Source: Methylobacterium sp. J-030
GTDB taxonomy: Bacteria > Pseudomonadota > Alphaproteobacteria > Rhizobiales > Beijerinckiaceae
Assembly (NCBI RefSeq): GCF_022829545.1
Contig: NZ_JAKSYM010000402.1
Location: forward strand, 1-64,000
DNA: 64,000 bases
Direction of reading: 5' to 3'
Positions 46,071-55,196 of the stretch are shown here, one piece after another. A program made the translations under genes and the position numbers. Position 1 is the stretch's first letter; the number at the start of each line of letters is the position of its first letter. Under the pieces are notes generated by a model that saw only the letters and a program-made list of their open reading frames with translations, made no database searches and was not told the origin of the DNA.

Positions 46071-46436
46071 TCAGACCGGCCGCTGCAGCTTGCAGCTGTC
46101 CAGCGCCGAAAGGGCCTTCGCGCGGGCGGACTCGTTGAAGTATCCGGTCGCGCGGTAGGCTTCGATCTCGGCTTCGTCGAGGCTGCGCAGGGTCTGGCGG
46201 GCGTAGCAGCCGCAGGGGCGCTCCAGGGACGCCTCGGTGGCGCTGGTCATGCGGGCCTGGACGATCGTGCAGGCGTGGCGCACGCGGCCTTCCAGGTTCG
46301 CCTTGGTCGCGGTCTTGAGCGCCGGATCCGGCTCGTATTGCTGGAACGGGGCCGGGGATCCGCCCGCGAGGGCGGCGGTCGCGCCGAGGGCGAGGAGACC
46401 GGTCGCGATCAGCAGGGGCAGGCGGCGCATCGTCAT
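46071..46436 (-). CDS. Small exported Cys-containing protein
   Basis: About 121 residues starting MTMRRLPLLIATGLLALGATAALAGG, a Sec signal peptide. The mature part has RVRHACTIVQARMTSATEASLERPCGCYARQTLRSLDEAEIEAYRATGYFNESARAKALSALDSC, i.e. C-x(n)-C-x-C-x(n)-C. This layout resembles the exported protein at 21593-21955 behind pqqE. No named domain is recognised. The ATG at 46430, two codons later, is an equal alternative start. Confidence 0.8.
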   Translation of the reverse strand: MTMRRLPLLIATGLLALGATAALAGGSPAPFQQYEPDPALKTATKANLEGRVRHACTIVQARMTSATEASLERPCGCYARQTLRSLDEAEIEAYRATGYFNESARAKALSALDSCKLQRPV

Positions 46437-46601
46437 CGGGGTCAAGGTCCGGGCTGAGTTGGCTAAGCTCGGCCTTTGGACTCCTTCGGGTTCCGCTCCG
46501 TCAATGGCGGGCCGGACACACAGGGCGGCATTCACCGCGCCCCAGAGCGCACGGCGGAACGATGGCGGACCGGTGTGCCTGGACCGCCACCGCTCTGAGC
46601 T

Positions 46602-47024
46602 TCAGCCGACGATATCGGAGTCCTGGAAGAATTGCGCGATCTCGATCTTCGCGTTGTCGGCGCTGTCCGAGCCGTGAACGGTGTTCTCGCCGACCGACTC
46701 GGCGAACTTCTTGCGGATCGTGCCCTCGGCGGCCTGTGCCGGATTCGTTGCGCCCATCACCTCACGGTACTTCGCCACGGCGTTCTCGCCCTCCAGAACC
46801 TGTACCACCACCGGGCCGGAGGTCATGAAGCTGACGAGCTCGCCGAAGAACGGGCGCTCCTTGTGAACCTCGTAGAATTTTTCAGCCTGCGTCTGGCTCA
46901 TGCGGATGCGGCGCTGTCCGACGATGCGCAGGCCGGCCTCCTCGATCACCGCGTTGACGGCGCCCGTGAGGTTCCGCCGCGTCGCGTCGGGCTTGAGGAT
47001 CGAGAAGGTGCGCTCGGTGGCCAT
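46602..47024 (-). CDS. ndk: Nucleoside diphosphate kinase
   Basis: Ndk (140 residues) balances nucleoside triphosphates. TERTFSILKPDATRRNLTGAVNAVIEEAGLRI opens the protein, and His 117 in GENTVHGSDSADNAKIEIAQFF is the phosphorylated residue. Length and motifs are standard. Confidence 0.98.
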   Translation of the reverse strand: MATERTFSILKPDATRRNLTGAVNAVIEEAGLRIVGQRRIRMSQTQAEKFYEVHKERPFFGELVSFMTSGPVVVQVLEGENAVAKYREVMGATNPAQAAEGTIRKKFAESVGENTVHGSDSADNAKIEIAQFFQDSDIVG

Positions 47025-47292
47025 GGTGCGTCCGGTCCGTCTGTGGAAAAAGTGTGCGGCGCTCCGAAATTCCAGGCGCGCCGCGTGAGCGAAAATTTCG
47101 CTTCGGCGCCGGGCTTATAGCGGTGGCACTACGGGGTCTCAAGCGGCCCGGAGCGATCCCCTGCGACAAGCGTAGCCGTTGCTCCGCCGCAACACGGCCG
47201 AAAATTCGCCCGATTGCGAAGGCTCACTCCCGCTCATCGACTTCGTCCATCCCCTCCGGGCGTCTGCGACGCCCCCATCTCGGAGACGAACC

Positions 47293-47757
47293 ATGCGCAT
47301 CGCCTTCAGCGCGGCCCTGCTGCTGGCCGGCCTCTCGGCCGCCGCTGCCGACACCGCCAAGGATCCTTCCGGCACTTGGTTGACCGGAGATGGCCGCGCC
47401 AAGATCCGGATCGATCGGTGCGGCCCCGGCCAGAAGCTCGTCTGCGGCAAGGTCGTATGGCTCAAGGTTCCGACCACCGACTCCGGCACGCCGCGTACGG
47501 ATCTCAAGAATCCCGATCCGAAGAAGCGCAGCCGCCCCGTTATGGGCCTTCAACTGATCGACGGCCTGAAGCCCGATGAGGAAAAATACACGGGCGAGAT
47601 CTACAATATCGAGGAAGGCAAGATCTACACGGTCAGCCTCGAGCGGGAGAACGAGGCCGAACTCAGCGTCTCCGGCTGCATGCTCCGGGTCCTGTGCGGC
47701 TCCCAGACCTGGACGCGGGTACCGGACGTGAACCAGCAAGCCGCCAACAGGAACTGA
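47293..47757 (+). CDS. Exported DUF2147 family protein
   Basis: A 154-residue protein with a signal peptide (MRIAFSAALLLAGLSAAAADTA). The mature part is a small beta-rich DUF2147 domain: GTWLTGDGRAKIRIDRCGPGQKLVCGKVVWLKVP, DPKKRSRPVMGLQLIDGLKPD, GEIYNIEEGKIYTVSLERENEAELSVSGCMLRVLCGSQTWTRV. DUF2147 proteins are periplasmic and their function is unknown. I choose the ATG at 47293 with GGAG upstream over an in-frame ATG at 47179. Confidence 0.92.
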   Translation: MRIAFSAALLLAGLSAAAADTAKDPSGTWLTGDGRAKIRIDRCGPGQKLVCGKVVWLKVPTTDSGTPRTDLKNPDPKKRSRPVMGLQLIDGLKPDEEKYTGEIYNIEEGKIYTVSLERENEAELSVSGCMLRVLCGSQTWTRVPDVNQQAANRN

Positions 47758-47797
47758 CCTTTGGCGCATCGGACCGGCGACCGGACCGATGCGCCCC

Positions 47798-48433
47798 TCA
47801 GATCGCCGCGAGGCCGCGCTGGACCGCCGACCGCGCCAGGACGGATTCGAGCCAGCGCGCGACGTTCGGAAGGGTGCCGATCTCGACGCCCTGCTTGAAG
47901 TTGAGCTTGGCCCAGGTGAGCGTCGCGATGTCGGCGATCGAGTAATCGTCGGCGAGGAAGGCTCGGCCTTCGAGATGCCGCTCGAGAACTCCGTAGAGCC
48001 GCTTGGCCTCGGCGGTGAACCGCTCGATCGCGTAGGGCACCTTCTCGGGCGCGTAGATCTTGAAATGGTGGGTCTGGCCGAGCATCGGCCCGAAGCCGGC
48101 CACCTGCCAGAACAGCCACTGGTCCACAAGGACGCGGGCACGCTCGTCCGCCGGGTAGAACTGGCCGGTCTTGCGCCCGAGATATTGCAGGATCGCACCC
48201 GATTCGAACACCGATATCGGATCTCCGCCCGGCCCGTCAGGGTCGATGATGGCCGGGATCTTGTTGTTGGGTGAGATCGCGAGGAAATCCGGCGCGAATT
48301 GCTCGTTCTTGGCGATGTCGACGGGCACGATTCTGTAGGGGAGCCCGCACTCCTCCAGCATGATGGGAATCTTCCAGCCGTTCGGCGTGCTCCAGGTATG
48401 GACGTCGATCGGCCGCCCGGATACCGCTGCCAT
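47798..48433 (-). CDS. Glutathione S-transferase family protein (YfcG/nu-class type)
   Basis: A 211-residue GST. The thioredoxin-fold N-domain reads IDVHTWSTPNGWKIPIMLEECGLPYRIVPVDIAKNEQFAPDFLAISPNNKIPAIID, with TPNGWK and the SPNNKIPAI glutathione site, as in YfcG/YghU disulfide-bond reductases. The helical C-domain contains FLADDYSIADIATLTWAKL. The start at 48433 is chosen; 12 codons could be added upstream. It likely reduces disulfides or peroxides with glutathione. Confidence 0.93.
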   Translation of the reverse strand: MAAVSGRPIDVHTWSTPNGWKIPIMLEECGLPYRIVPVDIAKNEQFAPDFLAISPNNKIPAIIDPDGPGGDPISVFESGAILQYLGRKTGQFYPADERARVLVDQWLFWQVAGFGPMLGQTHHFKIYAPEKVPYAIERFTAEAKRLYGVLERHLEGRAFLADDYSIADIATLTWAKLNFKQGVEIGTLPNVARWLESVLARSAVQRGLAAI

Positions 48434-48682
48434 GCTCTGCCTGCTCCTCGACCGAACCGCCGGCGGCACAGCGCCCCTTCGCCGGGTTCGGACAATTCCG
48501 GCAGTGAAGACGATTTCCCGGTCGCGCTCAAGGGCTCGGGGGCGAGAGCCGCACGCGGCTCACGATCGCGGGATGGTCCGCACTCCCTGTTGGCAGCTTC
48601 CGGCTCGCCCTTGCCGAGGTCGTGTGGAAGCGGCGAGATTGGCGTCCGGGGGCGTCACCGAGACGCCGTGGGGACTGAGACG

Positions 48683-48982
48683 ATGATCAGCCGATTCGTG
48701 AAGATCGCAAGTCTGGCCGTGCCGCTGCTCGCCGCGCAGCCGCTGCTCGCGAAGGACGCGCCCGCGAAGCCGCCCGCCGCCACCGAAGCGCCGGCCACGG
48801 CACCGAGCACCCCCACAGCGAAGGAACCGACTTCCGGCCAGACCGCCGCGCGCACCCGGCAAAAGACCTGTGGCGCCGAGTGGCGCGCGCTCACCGACAC
48901 GCAGAAGGCCGCGCAGGGACCGAAATGGCCCCAGTACTGGAGCAAGTGCAACAAGCGCCTCAAAGGCGGTGACAAGGCCTGA
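48683..48982 (+). CDS. Small exported Pro/Ala-rich protein
   Basis: A 99-residue protein with a signal peptide (MISRFVKIASLAVPLLAAQPLLAKDA), a 35-residue Ala/Pro/Thr linker, and a small C-terminal motif TCGAEWRALTDTQKAAQGPKWPQYWSKCNKRLKGG. The two cysteines could form a disulfide. The C-terminal pattern (C..EW......G..W..Y...C) is common to small exported proteins of Rhizobiales without known function. Confidence 0.8.
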   Translation: MISRFVKIASLAVPLLAAQPLLAKDAPAKPPAATEAPATAPSTPTAKEPTSGQTAARTRQKTCGAEWRALTDTQKAAQGPKWPQYWSKCNKRLKGGDKA

Positions 48983-49110
48983 GAGCTTCGCGAACTGCGA
49001 GACGTCTCATTCGTTCCCTTCGCCGGAGCTTTGGATCGTGGGGCTACGCGACATGACGGATCGATGGCGGCCCCAGCCGATGTCCAAGGGACGGCCCGGC
49101 CAGTCGCGGC

Positions 49111-51147
49111 ATGGCTGAGGTCTCGGCTTCCGGCACGGGTCCGAAGTCGGATGCGTTCATCGATCGCCTGATCGCGGTCCTCGACGCCTGGGTGCCGAAG
49201 CCGGCCGCCTGGGCCTTCGCGTCGCGCATCTGGATCGCCATGATGCTGGCACTGGCGGCGGCCTTCTGGCTGCAGCTCGACAGCGCGTCTTCGGCCGCCA
49301 CATGCGTGGCGATCCTCGCCCAGCCGAAGCGGGGGCAGGCCATTTCCAAGGCGGTGTATCGCCTGCTCGGCACGCTGATCGGCGCCGTGGTGTCGATCGT
49401 CGTCGTCGCCCTGTTCGGGCAGGACAGGGTCCTGCTGTTCGTGAGCGTCGCGGTCTGGCTCGGCCTGTGCGTGTTCGTGGCGCAGTACCTCCAGGATACC
49501 CGCGCCTACGGCGCGATGCTGTCGGGTTACACGGTGGCCATCATCGCCCTCGGACAGATCAGCGACCCCCAGGGCGTGTTCGACGCGGCCGTCTCCCGCG
49601 TGGCCGTGATCGTGCTCGGGATCGTGGCGATCACCTTCATCAACGACGCCCTCGCCTCCCCGAGCACGTGGCGGGCGCTGCTGCCGCAGCTTCGAAAGGC
49701 CTGGGATGGGACGCGCGCCTATGCCCACGAGTCCCTGGCCCAGGGCGATCTCGGCGCCGCGCGCACCGCCGCCCTGATCCGGACGATCGCGCCGATGCGG
49801 GCCGATGCCAGCGCCATCGCGGGCGAGCTCGACGACGGTCCCGCTCGCGCTGCGGGCGCGCGCAGTTGCATCGCGGCCCTCTACGTGATGGCGGCCTCGA
49901 TCCGGACGGTGGCCGCCGCAGCCGCCTGCCTGCGCGATCCGAGCCCCGCGGTCGCCGAGGCGATGGCGATCTGCCGCCGTGTCGCCGACGCGCCCGATCC
50001 CGACAGCCTGGACCGGGACGACGAGCGCATGCGCGATCTGGTGGACGCCGCGATCCGTGATGGCCGAAGGCCGCTCGACGAGGTGGTGGTGCTCCAGCGC
50101 GCCCTCGATTTCGTCTGCGCGGCGACCTTCGCGCAGGATGGAATCAGGGCGGTGGCGGACGGCCATGAACCCCTGCGCGATGCCCGCCTGCCGACCCATC
50201 GCGATTTTCCGGTCGCCCTGCGCGGTGCCCTCCGGGTCGCCGTGGGTTTCGCCGCCACGGCCGCCACCTTCGTGGCGCTCGGTCTGCCGCAGGCCTCTTT
50301 CGCACTCGTCCAGGTGGCGGCGACCGCGGCCCTGTCTTCGGTGACGCCCGATCCGAAGAAATTCGCCAACGGCGTCGTGATCGGCATGATCCTCGCCGCG
50401 ACCTTCGCCGGCGTCGCGCGCTTCGCCTTCCTCAACGGCGTCCAGGGGTTCCCGATGCTCGCCATGGTGATGGCGCCCGTGATCTTCCTCGGCTGTTTCC
50501 TGTCGCTGAACCCGAAGACTTTTGGCATCGGCTTCATCCTGATCGTGTTCTTTCCAGTGCTGCTCGGCCCCTCGAACCCACAGACCTACGACGCGCAGAC
50601 CTTCCTGCTGAACGCGTTCCTGGTCGTGGTTGCCGCCATCATCCTGTCGATCGTCGTCCGCCTCGTGATCCCGGTAACGCCGGCCCAGCAGCGCGTGTTC
50701 GCCCTCGATTCCGCCCGACGGGCGCTGGCGGATGCCCTCGTCGGAGAGGGCGGCGATGCCACGACGCGCACGAGCCTGAACGCGGACCGCCTCTCTCAGT
50801 TCGCCGGTTACAGCTCGGGGAGCGGCGCGGTGCGGCGGGCAAGCCTCTCGCATGCCTTCGCGCTGGCCCGGCTGGAGGCGGCGGCGGCGCGCTCCCATGC
50901 GGAACTGCGCCGTCTCTGGTCGGTGACGGCGTTGCAGGATGCGATCCGACGCGCGCGGAGCGGACTCGCGGCGGCCGACGATCGGACCCTCGAAACGGCG
51001 GCCCGCGACCTGATCCGCGCCGCGTCCGGGCAGGGACGGAGCGTCCGCCTGACGACGGCGCGCGCCGCCAGCGACCTCATCACGGCAGCCCGGACGGTCG
51101 CCCGATACCGGAAATTCCTCCATCGTCTCGGCATCGCGGTGTTCTAA
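49111..51147 (+). CDS. FUSC/AaeB-type efflux membrane protein
   Basis: A 678-residue inner-membrane protein with two sets of about five to six transmembrane helices (near residues 35-175 and 355-510) separated by and followed by soluble segments. This is the FUSC (fusaric acid resistance / AaeB) architecture. VCVAILAQPKRGQAISKAVYRLLGTLIGAVVSIVVV matches the family. Together with the next two genes (DUF1656 protein and HlyD-like fusion protein) it makes the AaeXAB-type exporter of aromatic acids or similar compounds; the substrate is unknown. Confidence 0.92.
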   Translation: MAEVSASGTGPKSDAFIDRLIAVLDAWVPKPAAWAFASRIWIAMMLALAAAFWLQLDSASSAATCVAILAQPKRGQAISKAVYRLLGTLIGAVVSIVVVALFGQDRVLLFVSVAVWLGLCVFVAQYLQDTRAYGAMLSGYTVAIIALGQISDPQGVFDAAVSRVAVIVLGIVAITFINDALASPSTWRALLPQLRKAWDGTRAYAHESLAQGDLGAARTAALIRTIAPMRADASAIAGELDDGPARAAGARSCIAALYVMAASIRTVAAAAACLRDPSPAVAEAMAICRRVADAPDPDSLDRDDERMRDLVDAAIRDGRRPLDEVVVLQRALDFVCAATFAQDGIRAVADGHEPLRDARLPTHRDFPVALRGALRVAVGFAATAATFVALGLPQASFALVQVAATAALSSVTPDPKKFANGVVIGMILAATFAGVARFAFLNGVQGFPMLAMVMAPVIFLGCFLSLNPKTFGIGFILIVFFPVLLGPSNPQTYDAQTFLLNAFLVVVAAIILSIVVRLVIPVTPAQQRVFALDSARRALADALVGEGGDATTRTSLNADRLSQFAGYSSGSGAVRRASLSHAFALARLEAAAARSHAELRRLWSVTALQDAIRRARSGLAAADDRTLETAARDLIRAASGQGRSVRLTTARAASDLITAARTVARYRKFLHRLGIAVF

Positions 51148-51179
51148 TTAATGGGCACAGAGGATTTTTCGGCACGGCC

Positions 51180-51374
51180 ATGTACGAGGACATTCACATC
51201 GGCGGGGTGCTGATCTCTTCGTTCGTCGCCTACGCGTTGGCGGCGTTCGTCATCCTCCTCATGCTGCGCTGGGTCTTCGCCCGCATTCGCCTCAGCCGCT
51301 ACGTTGCCAACGCCCCGCTCGCCGAGGCCGGCATCTACGTCTGTGTTCTCGCTCTCCTCATCGCGTTGCTCTGA
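51180..51374 (+). CDS. DUF1656 (AaeX-like) small membrane protein
   Basis: A 64-residue protein with two membrane segments: MYEDIHIGGVLISSFVAYALAAFVILLMLRWVFARIRLSRYVANAPLAEAGIYVCVLALLIAL. This is the standard DUF1656 form encoded between FUSC and HlyD-type exporter genes. Its stop overlaps the next start by one base (TGATG). Confidence 0.93.
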   Translation: MYEDIHIGGVLISSFVAYALAAFVILLMLRWVFARIRLSRYVANAPLAEAGIYVCVLALLIALL

Positions 51375-52420
51375 TGCCCGAAACGACCGCCGACGAGGAC
51401 GATCCCAAGCCGGCGACCCGTCCGGACACGGCAGATCACCGCGATCTCCTGCCGGTCGTCCCGCGCCGGGGCCGGGCTGCGAAGGTGTTTCGTCTGATCG
51501 CCACGGGCCTTGTGCTGCTCGTCGCCTTCGTGGCCGCCGCCTACGTCTGGGAGTTCTACGTGGCCGCACCCTGGACGCGCGACGGGACAGTGCGGGTGCA
51601 GGTCGCCAACATCGCACCGCAGGTCGCCGGCCAGATCGTGGAAGTGCGGGTTCACGACAACCAGAACGTGCGCAAGGGCGATGTGCTCTACGTGATCGAT
51701 CCCGTCGATTTCGAAGTCTCGCTCACCTTGGCCGATGCCGAAGTGAAGAACCGCGAGGCCGATCTGCAGGTCAAGAACGCCCAGTCGGCCCGGCGGCAGG
51801 CGCTGACCACGGTCTCGACTTCAGTCGAGGAGAAGCAGCAATATGCTGGTACGGCGAAGATCGCCGCGGCCGCTTTGGAGAGCGCTCAGGCGCAACTGCG
51901 CCAGGCCAAGGTCAATCTCGAACGCACGCAGGTGAAGTCCACCGTCAACGGTCGCGTCACCAACCTTCTGATGCGGGTCGGCGACTACGCGCGGACCGGG
52001 ACCTCGAACATCAGCGTGCTCGATACCGATTCGTATTGGATCGACGGCTATTTTGAGGAAACCAAGATGCCCAACATCCATGTTGGGGATCGCGCCGACG
52101 TGAAGCTGATGGGCTTCGATCCCCGCCTCACCGGAACCGTCGAAAGCATCACCCTCGGCATCTCGACGGCGAACGCAGCGGCCAGCACGCAGGGCCTGCC
52201 GGACGTCAACCCGGTCTATACCTGGGTGCGGCTGGCGCAGCGTGTCCCCGTCCGGATCCGGATCAATCGTGTTCCGCCGGAGATCCCGCTGATCGCCGGC
52301 ATGACCGCGACCGTGGTGGTCAATGGCGGCCGCGCGCCGGCCCCGACCTGGTTCATGGACCTGCGCGACCGCGTCTCCGCCCTGATGCAGGCGCCCACCG
52401 TGGAGGCGGACCGGCGCTGA
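51374..52420 (+). CDS. HlyD/AaeA-type periplasmic membrane fusion protein
   Basis: A 348-residue protein with one N-terminal membrane anchor (about residues 38-60) after a Pro/Asp-rich leader. The lipoyl-like halves are VQVANIAPQVAGQIVEVRVHDNQNVRKGDVLYVIDP and LERTQVKSTVNGRVTNLLMRVGDYARTG, with a short coiled-coil hairpin between (ADLQVKNAQSARRQALTTV..QAQLRQAKVNLERT). It connects the FUSC pump to an outer-membrane channel, which is not encoded nearby. Confidence 0.95.
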   Translation: MPETTADEDDPKPATRPDTADHRDLLPVVPRRGRAAKVFRLIATGLVLLVAFVAAAYVWEFYVAAPWTRDGTVRVQVANIAPQVAGQIVEVRVHDNQNVRKGDVLYVIDPVDFEVSLTLADAEVKNREADLQVKNAQSARRQALTTVSTSVEEKQQYAGTAKIAAAALESAQAQLRQAKVNLERTQVKSTVNGRVTNLLMRVGDYARTGTSNISVLDTDSYWIDGYFEETKMPNIHVGDRADVKLMGFDPRLTGTVESITLGISTANAAASTQGLPDVNPVYTWVRLAQRVPVRIRINRVPPEIPLIAGMTATVVVNGGRAPAPTWFMDLRDRVSALMQAPTVEADRR

Positions 52421-53364
52421 CGCTATGCCGGATGTGACTTCGAACCGTTTCGTCGTGGCGTCTCCGCAGAAGCGACAGCCCGGCAGTTGCCCAGCATCCG
52501 GATCACAGCCGCCACGGCCGTTCTGCTGGCCGAGCGCCTGAAGGTGGCGATATTTGCTTTCGAGTTCTGGAACCTGTCGGCTGTCTCGACCGAGTCGGCC
52601 GACACCTTCGCAAGCTCTGTGCGGACGTGGCGATCACCGGTCAGGTCCGGAAGGTCTCGACCGCGATCCTCGACTTGAACCCTCGCCATGAAGCCGCTCT
52701 CCGGCCGAGCCGCCGCGCAGGCCGACGGCGTCGACCTGCGCGGCGACACGGACGAGTCCTTCGACCGGGGCAACCGCTTTCCGGTCGGGAACGATGTGGA
52801 AGCCGACAAATCATTGGGGCGTGACTGACGTTTCCGCACCGCCGCACGATCGATCCAAGTCGTTGCGCTGGCTCACCTTGCATTGCGTCGGGGACCCGGC
52901 ATCGTCGAAAAAGCATTCCGCTGGCAAATTTGCGGTTGACCTGTCGGAATGACGGGCGCAGTCTCACAGTGTGCTTCGCGAATGCAGGCACAGATCGGCC
53001 GGAAACCTTGACGCGATCGGGCTTCGCAACGGTTACGATCGGCTGAAGCTGGAGGAGACAGGGATGACTCCACCGCAGCGAAACGCCGCCTAGACGGTTC
53101 CGGGACCAGTCCGGCCCGAGATTCAGCGGCACCACACGGACAGCCGGACGGAAGCGGCTCCAGGGGCGCAGAAGCGGCCGACACGGCACGCCTTCGAATG
53201 CGCGAAAGGCCCCGACTTGAGCCGTTCCGCCGCGGTTTCTTGTTTGAGGATTTGAATGCTCTCACCTGCCCGGCATGGCCGCGACGGGATTTCGTCGTGG
53301 CAGAAGGTTAGGAACGCTGCGCGTTGTCCCCCCAACGCGCGGGACCCGCGATCCAACCCGCACC
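52421..53364. other. About 940 bases without a recognisable gene
   Basis: Small frames occur on both strands but none has a family signature or a good ribosome site. The segment 52487-52678 (plus) reads RITAATAVLLAERLKVAIFAFEFWNLSAVSTESADTFASSVRTW, which looks protein-like and may be the remnant of a larger gene. A short ATG frame also starts at 52688. I judge the region to be decayed DNA or regulatory spacer. Confidence 0.45.
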
Positions 53365-53474
53365 CTCATCCTGAGGTGCCCGCGTCAGCGGGCTTCGAAG
53401 GAGGGATCCAGGGATCGCGAGACTTCTGGAGGGTCCTTCGAGGCCTACGCTCCGCTTCGGCACCTCAGGATGAG
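53365..53474. repeat. Palindromic repeat, copy 2 (3' of gatB)
   Basis: Starts CTCATCCTGAGGT and ends ACCTCAGGATGAG, with an internal GCCCGCGTCAGCGGGC stem and the core CAGGGATCGCG. Same family as 18421-18532 and 55034-55142. It stands 35 bases beyond the gatB stop, on the side where gatB transcription ends. Confidence 0.9.
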
Positions 53475-53509
53475 GGCACGGATGGGAAGACCGTCCGTGC
53501 TGAAACCGC

Positions 53510-54982
53510 TCACGCGATTCCGAGCTTGGCCTTCAGCAGCGCGTTCACCGCCGCCGGATTCGCCTTCCCGCCGGTCGCCTTCATGGTCTGACCGACGAAC
53601 CAGCCGAGCAGCGTCGGCTTCTCCCGGGCCTGGGCGACCTTGTCGGGGTTGGCGGCGATGATCTGATCGATGGCCGCCTCGATGGCGCCGGTATCGGTCA
53701 CCTGCTTCATGCCGCGGCTCTCGACCAGGGCGCGCGGATCGCCGCCCTCGGTCCAGACGATCTCGAACAGGTCCTTGGCGATCTTGCCCGAGATCACGCC
53801 CTCGCCGATCAGGTCGACGATGGCGCCGAGCTGGGCGGCCGAGACCGGGCTCACCTCGATCGACAGGCCCTCCTTGTTCAGGCGGCCGAACAGCTCGTTG
53901 ATGACCCAGTTGGCCGCGGCCTTGCCGTCCCGGCCCTTGGCGACCGCCTCGTAGTAGTCGGCCGAGGCTCGCTCGGCGACGAGCACGCCGGCATCGTAGG
54001 GCGAGAGCCCGTAATTCGCCACGAACCGCGCCTTCTTGGCGTCCGGCAGCTCCGGCAGGCCCGCCGCGAGCGTATCGACAAAGGCCTGATCGAACTCGAG
54101 CGGCAGCAGGTCCGGATCGGGGAAGTAGCGGTAATCGTGCGCCTCCTCCTTGGAGCGCATCGAGCGCGTCTCGCCCTTGGCCGGGTCGAACAGGCGGGTT
54201 TCCTGATCGATCGTGCCGCCATCTTCGAGGATCGCGATCTGGCGGCGCGCCTCGGTCTCGATCGCCTGCCCGATGAAGCGGATCGAATTGACGTTCTTGA
54301 TCTCGCAGCGGGTGCCGAGCGGCTCGCCGGGGCGGCGCACCGAGACGTTCACGTCGGCGCGCAGCGAGCCCTTCTCCATGTCGCCGTCGCAGGTGCCGAG
54401 ATAGCGCAAAATCGTGCGCAGCTTGGTGACGTAGGCCTTCGCCTCCTCCGACGAGCGCAGGTCCGGCCGGGAGACGATCTCCATCAGCGCCACGCCCGAG
54501 CGGTTGAGATCGACGAAGCTGCGGGTCGGGTCCTGATCGTGCAGAGACTTGCCGGCATCCTGCTCCAGGTGCAGCCGCTCGATGCCCACCGTGATCGATG
54601 AGCCGTCAGCCATGTCGACCAGCACCTCGCCCTCGCCGACGATCGGGTCCTTGTACTGGGAGATCTGGTAACCCTGCGGCAGATCCGGATAGAAGTAGTT
54701 CTTCCGGTCGAACACCGAGCGCAGGTTGATCCGGGCCTTGAGGCCTAGTCCAGTCCGCACCGCCTGGGCGACGCATTCTTCGTTGATCACCGGCAGCATG
54801 CCCGGCATCGCCGCATCGACCAGCGAGACGTGGTCGTTCGGCTCGGCGCCGAACTCGGTGGAGGCGCCGGAGAACAGCTTGGCCTGACTCGAGACCTGGG
54901 CGTGAATCTCCATGCCGACGATCACCTCCCAATCGTGGAGGCCGCCCTTGATCAGCTTCTTGGGGTCGACGGGTGCGTTCAT
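53510..54982 (-). CDS. gatB: Aspartyl/glutamyl-tRNA(Asn/Gln) amidotransferase subunit B
   Basis: GatB (490 residues) is the kinase/transamidase subunit that phosphorylates and amidates misacylated Asp-tRNA-Asn and Glu-tRNA-Gln. WEVIVGMEIHAQVSSQAKLFSGAS opens the cradle domain; RKNYFYPDLPQGYQISQY, LHLEQDAGKSLHD and EAHDYRYFPDPDLLPLEF are signature blocks; the C-terminal YqeY-like tail begins near residue 410. It follows gatC-gatA and the small membrane gene on the minus strand after a spacer containing a palindromic repeat. Confidence 0.98.
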   Translation of the reverse strand: MNAPVDPKKLIKGGLHDWEVIVGMEIHAQVSSQAKLFSGASTEFGAEPNDHVSLVDAAMPGMLPVINEECVAQAVRTGLGLKARINLRSVFDRKNYFYPDLPQGYQISQYKDPIVGEGEVLVDMADGSSITVGIERLHLEQDAGKSLHDQDPTRSFVDLNRSGVALMEIVSRPDLRSSEEAKAYVTKLRTILRYLGTCDGDMEKGSLRADVNVSVRRPGEPLGTRCEIKNVNSIRFIGQAIETEARRQIAILEDGGTIDQETRLFDPAKGETRSMRSKEEAHDYRYFPDPDLLPLEFDQAFVDTLAAGLPELPDAKKARFVANYGLSPYDAGVLVAERASADYYEAVAKGRDGKAAANWVINELFGRLNKEGLSIEVSPVSAAQLGAIVDLIGEGVISGKIAKDLFEIVWTEGGDPRALVESRGMKQVTDTGAIEAAIDQIIAANPDKVAQAREKPTLLGWFVGQTMKATGGKANPAAVNALLKAKLGIA

Positions 54983-55033
54983 GGTCGTTGGGTCGAGAGA
55001 GGAGCGTGGCGGCGGTATCCTCCCACCCGCGAC

Positions 55034-55142
55034 CTCATCCTGAGGTGCTGCGCAGCAGCCTCGAAGGAGGGCTCCAGGGATCGCGCGGCTGGCTGGAGGC
55101 CTCCTTCGAGGCCTCCGCTGCGCTCCGGCACCTCAGGATGAG
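55034..55142. repeat. Palindromic repeat, copy 3 (between gatB and the gatA-linked membrane gene)
   Basis: Ends are the same inverted pair CTCATCCTGAGGT / ACCTCAGGATGAG. The internal stem is GCTGCGCAGCAGCC here, so loops vary while the ends and the core are kept. It interrupts the gatC-gatA-gatB transcription unit. Confidence 0.9.
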
Positions 55143-55196
55143 GTCGCGAAGGGGATCAAGGTCGTGCGGTCACTTACGGGCCGCGGCGCGAAAAGA

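Noticed and set aside
48655..51123. An 822-codon antisense frame opposite the FUSC gene
   Set aside because: The plus-strand FUSC protein has clear membrane helices and operon context; the antisense translation has only charged low-complexity sequence.
52423..52839. A 138-codon minus-strand frame in the gap before gatB
   Set aside because: Translation lacks domain features or a ribosome site; I describe the region as gene-free.
55034..55142. The 110-base repeats considered as insertion-sequence or transposon ends
   Set aside because: No transposase gene is nearby and no target duplication is visible; copies are short and complete in themselves, so they are listed as palindromic repeats.
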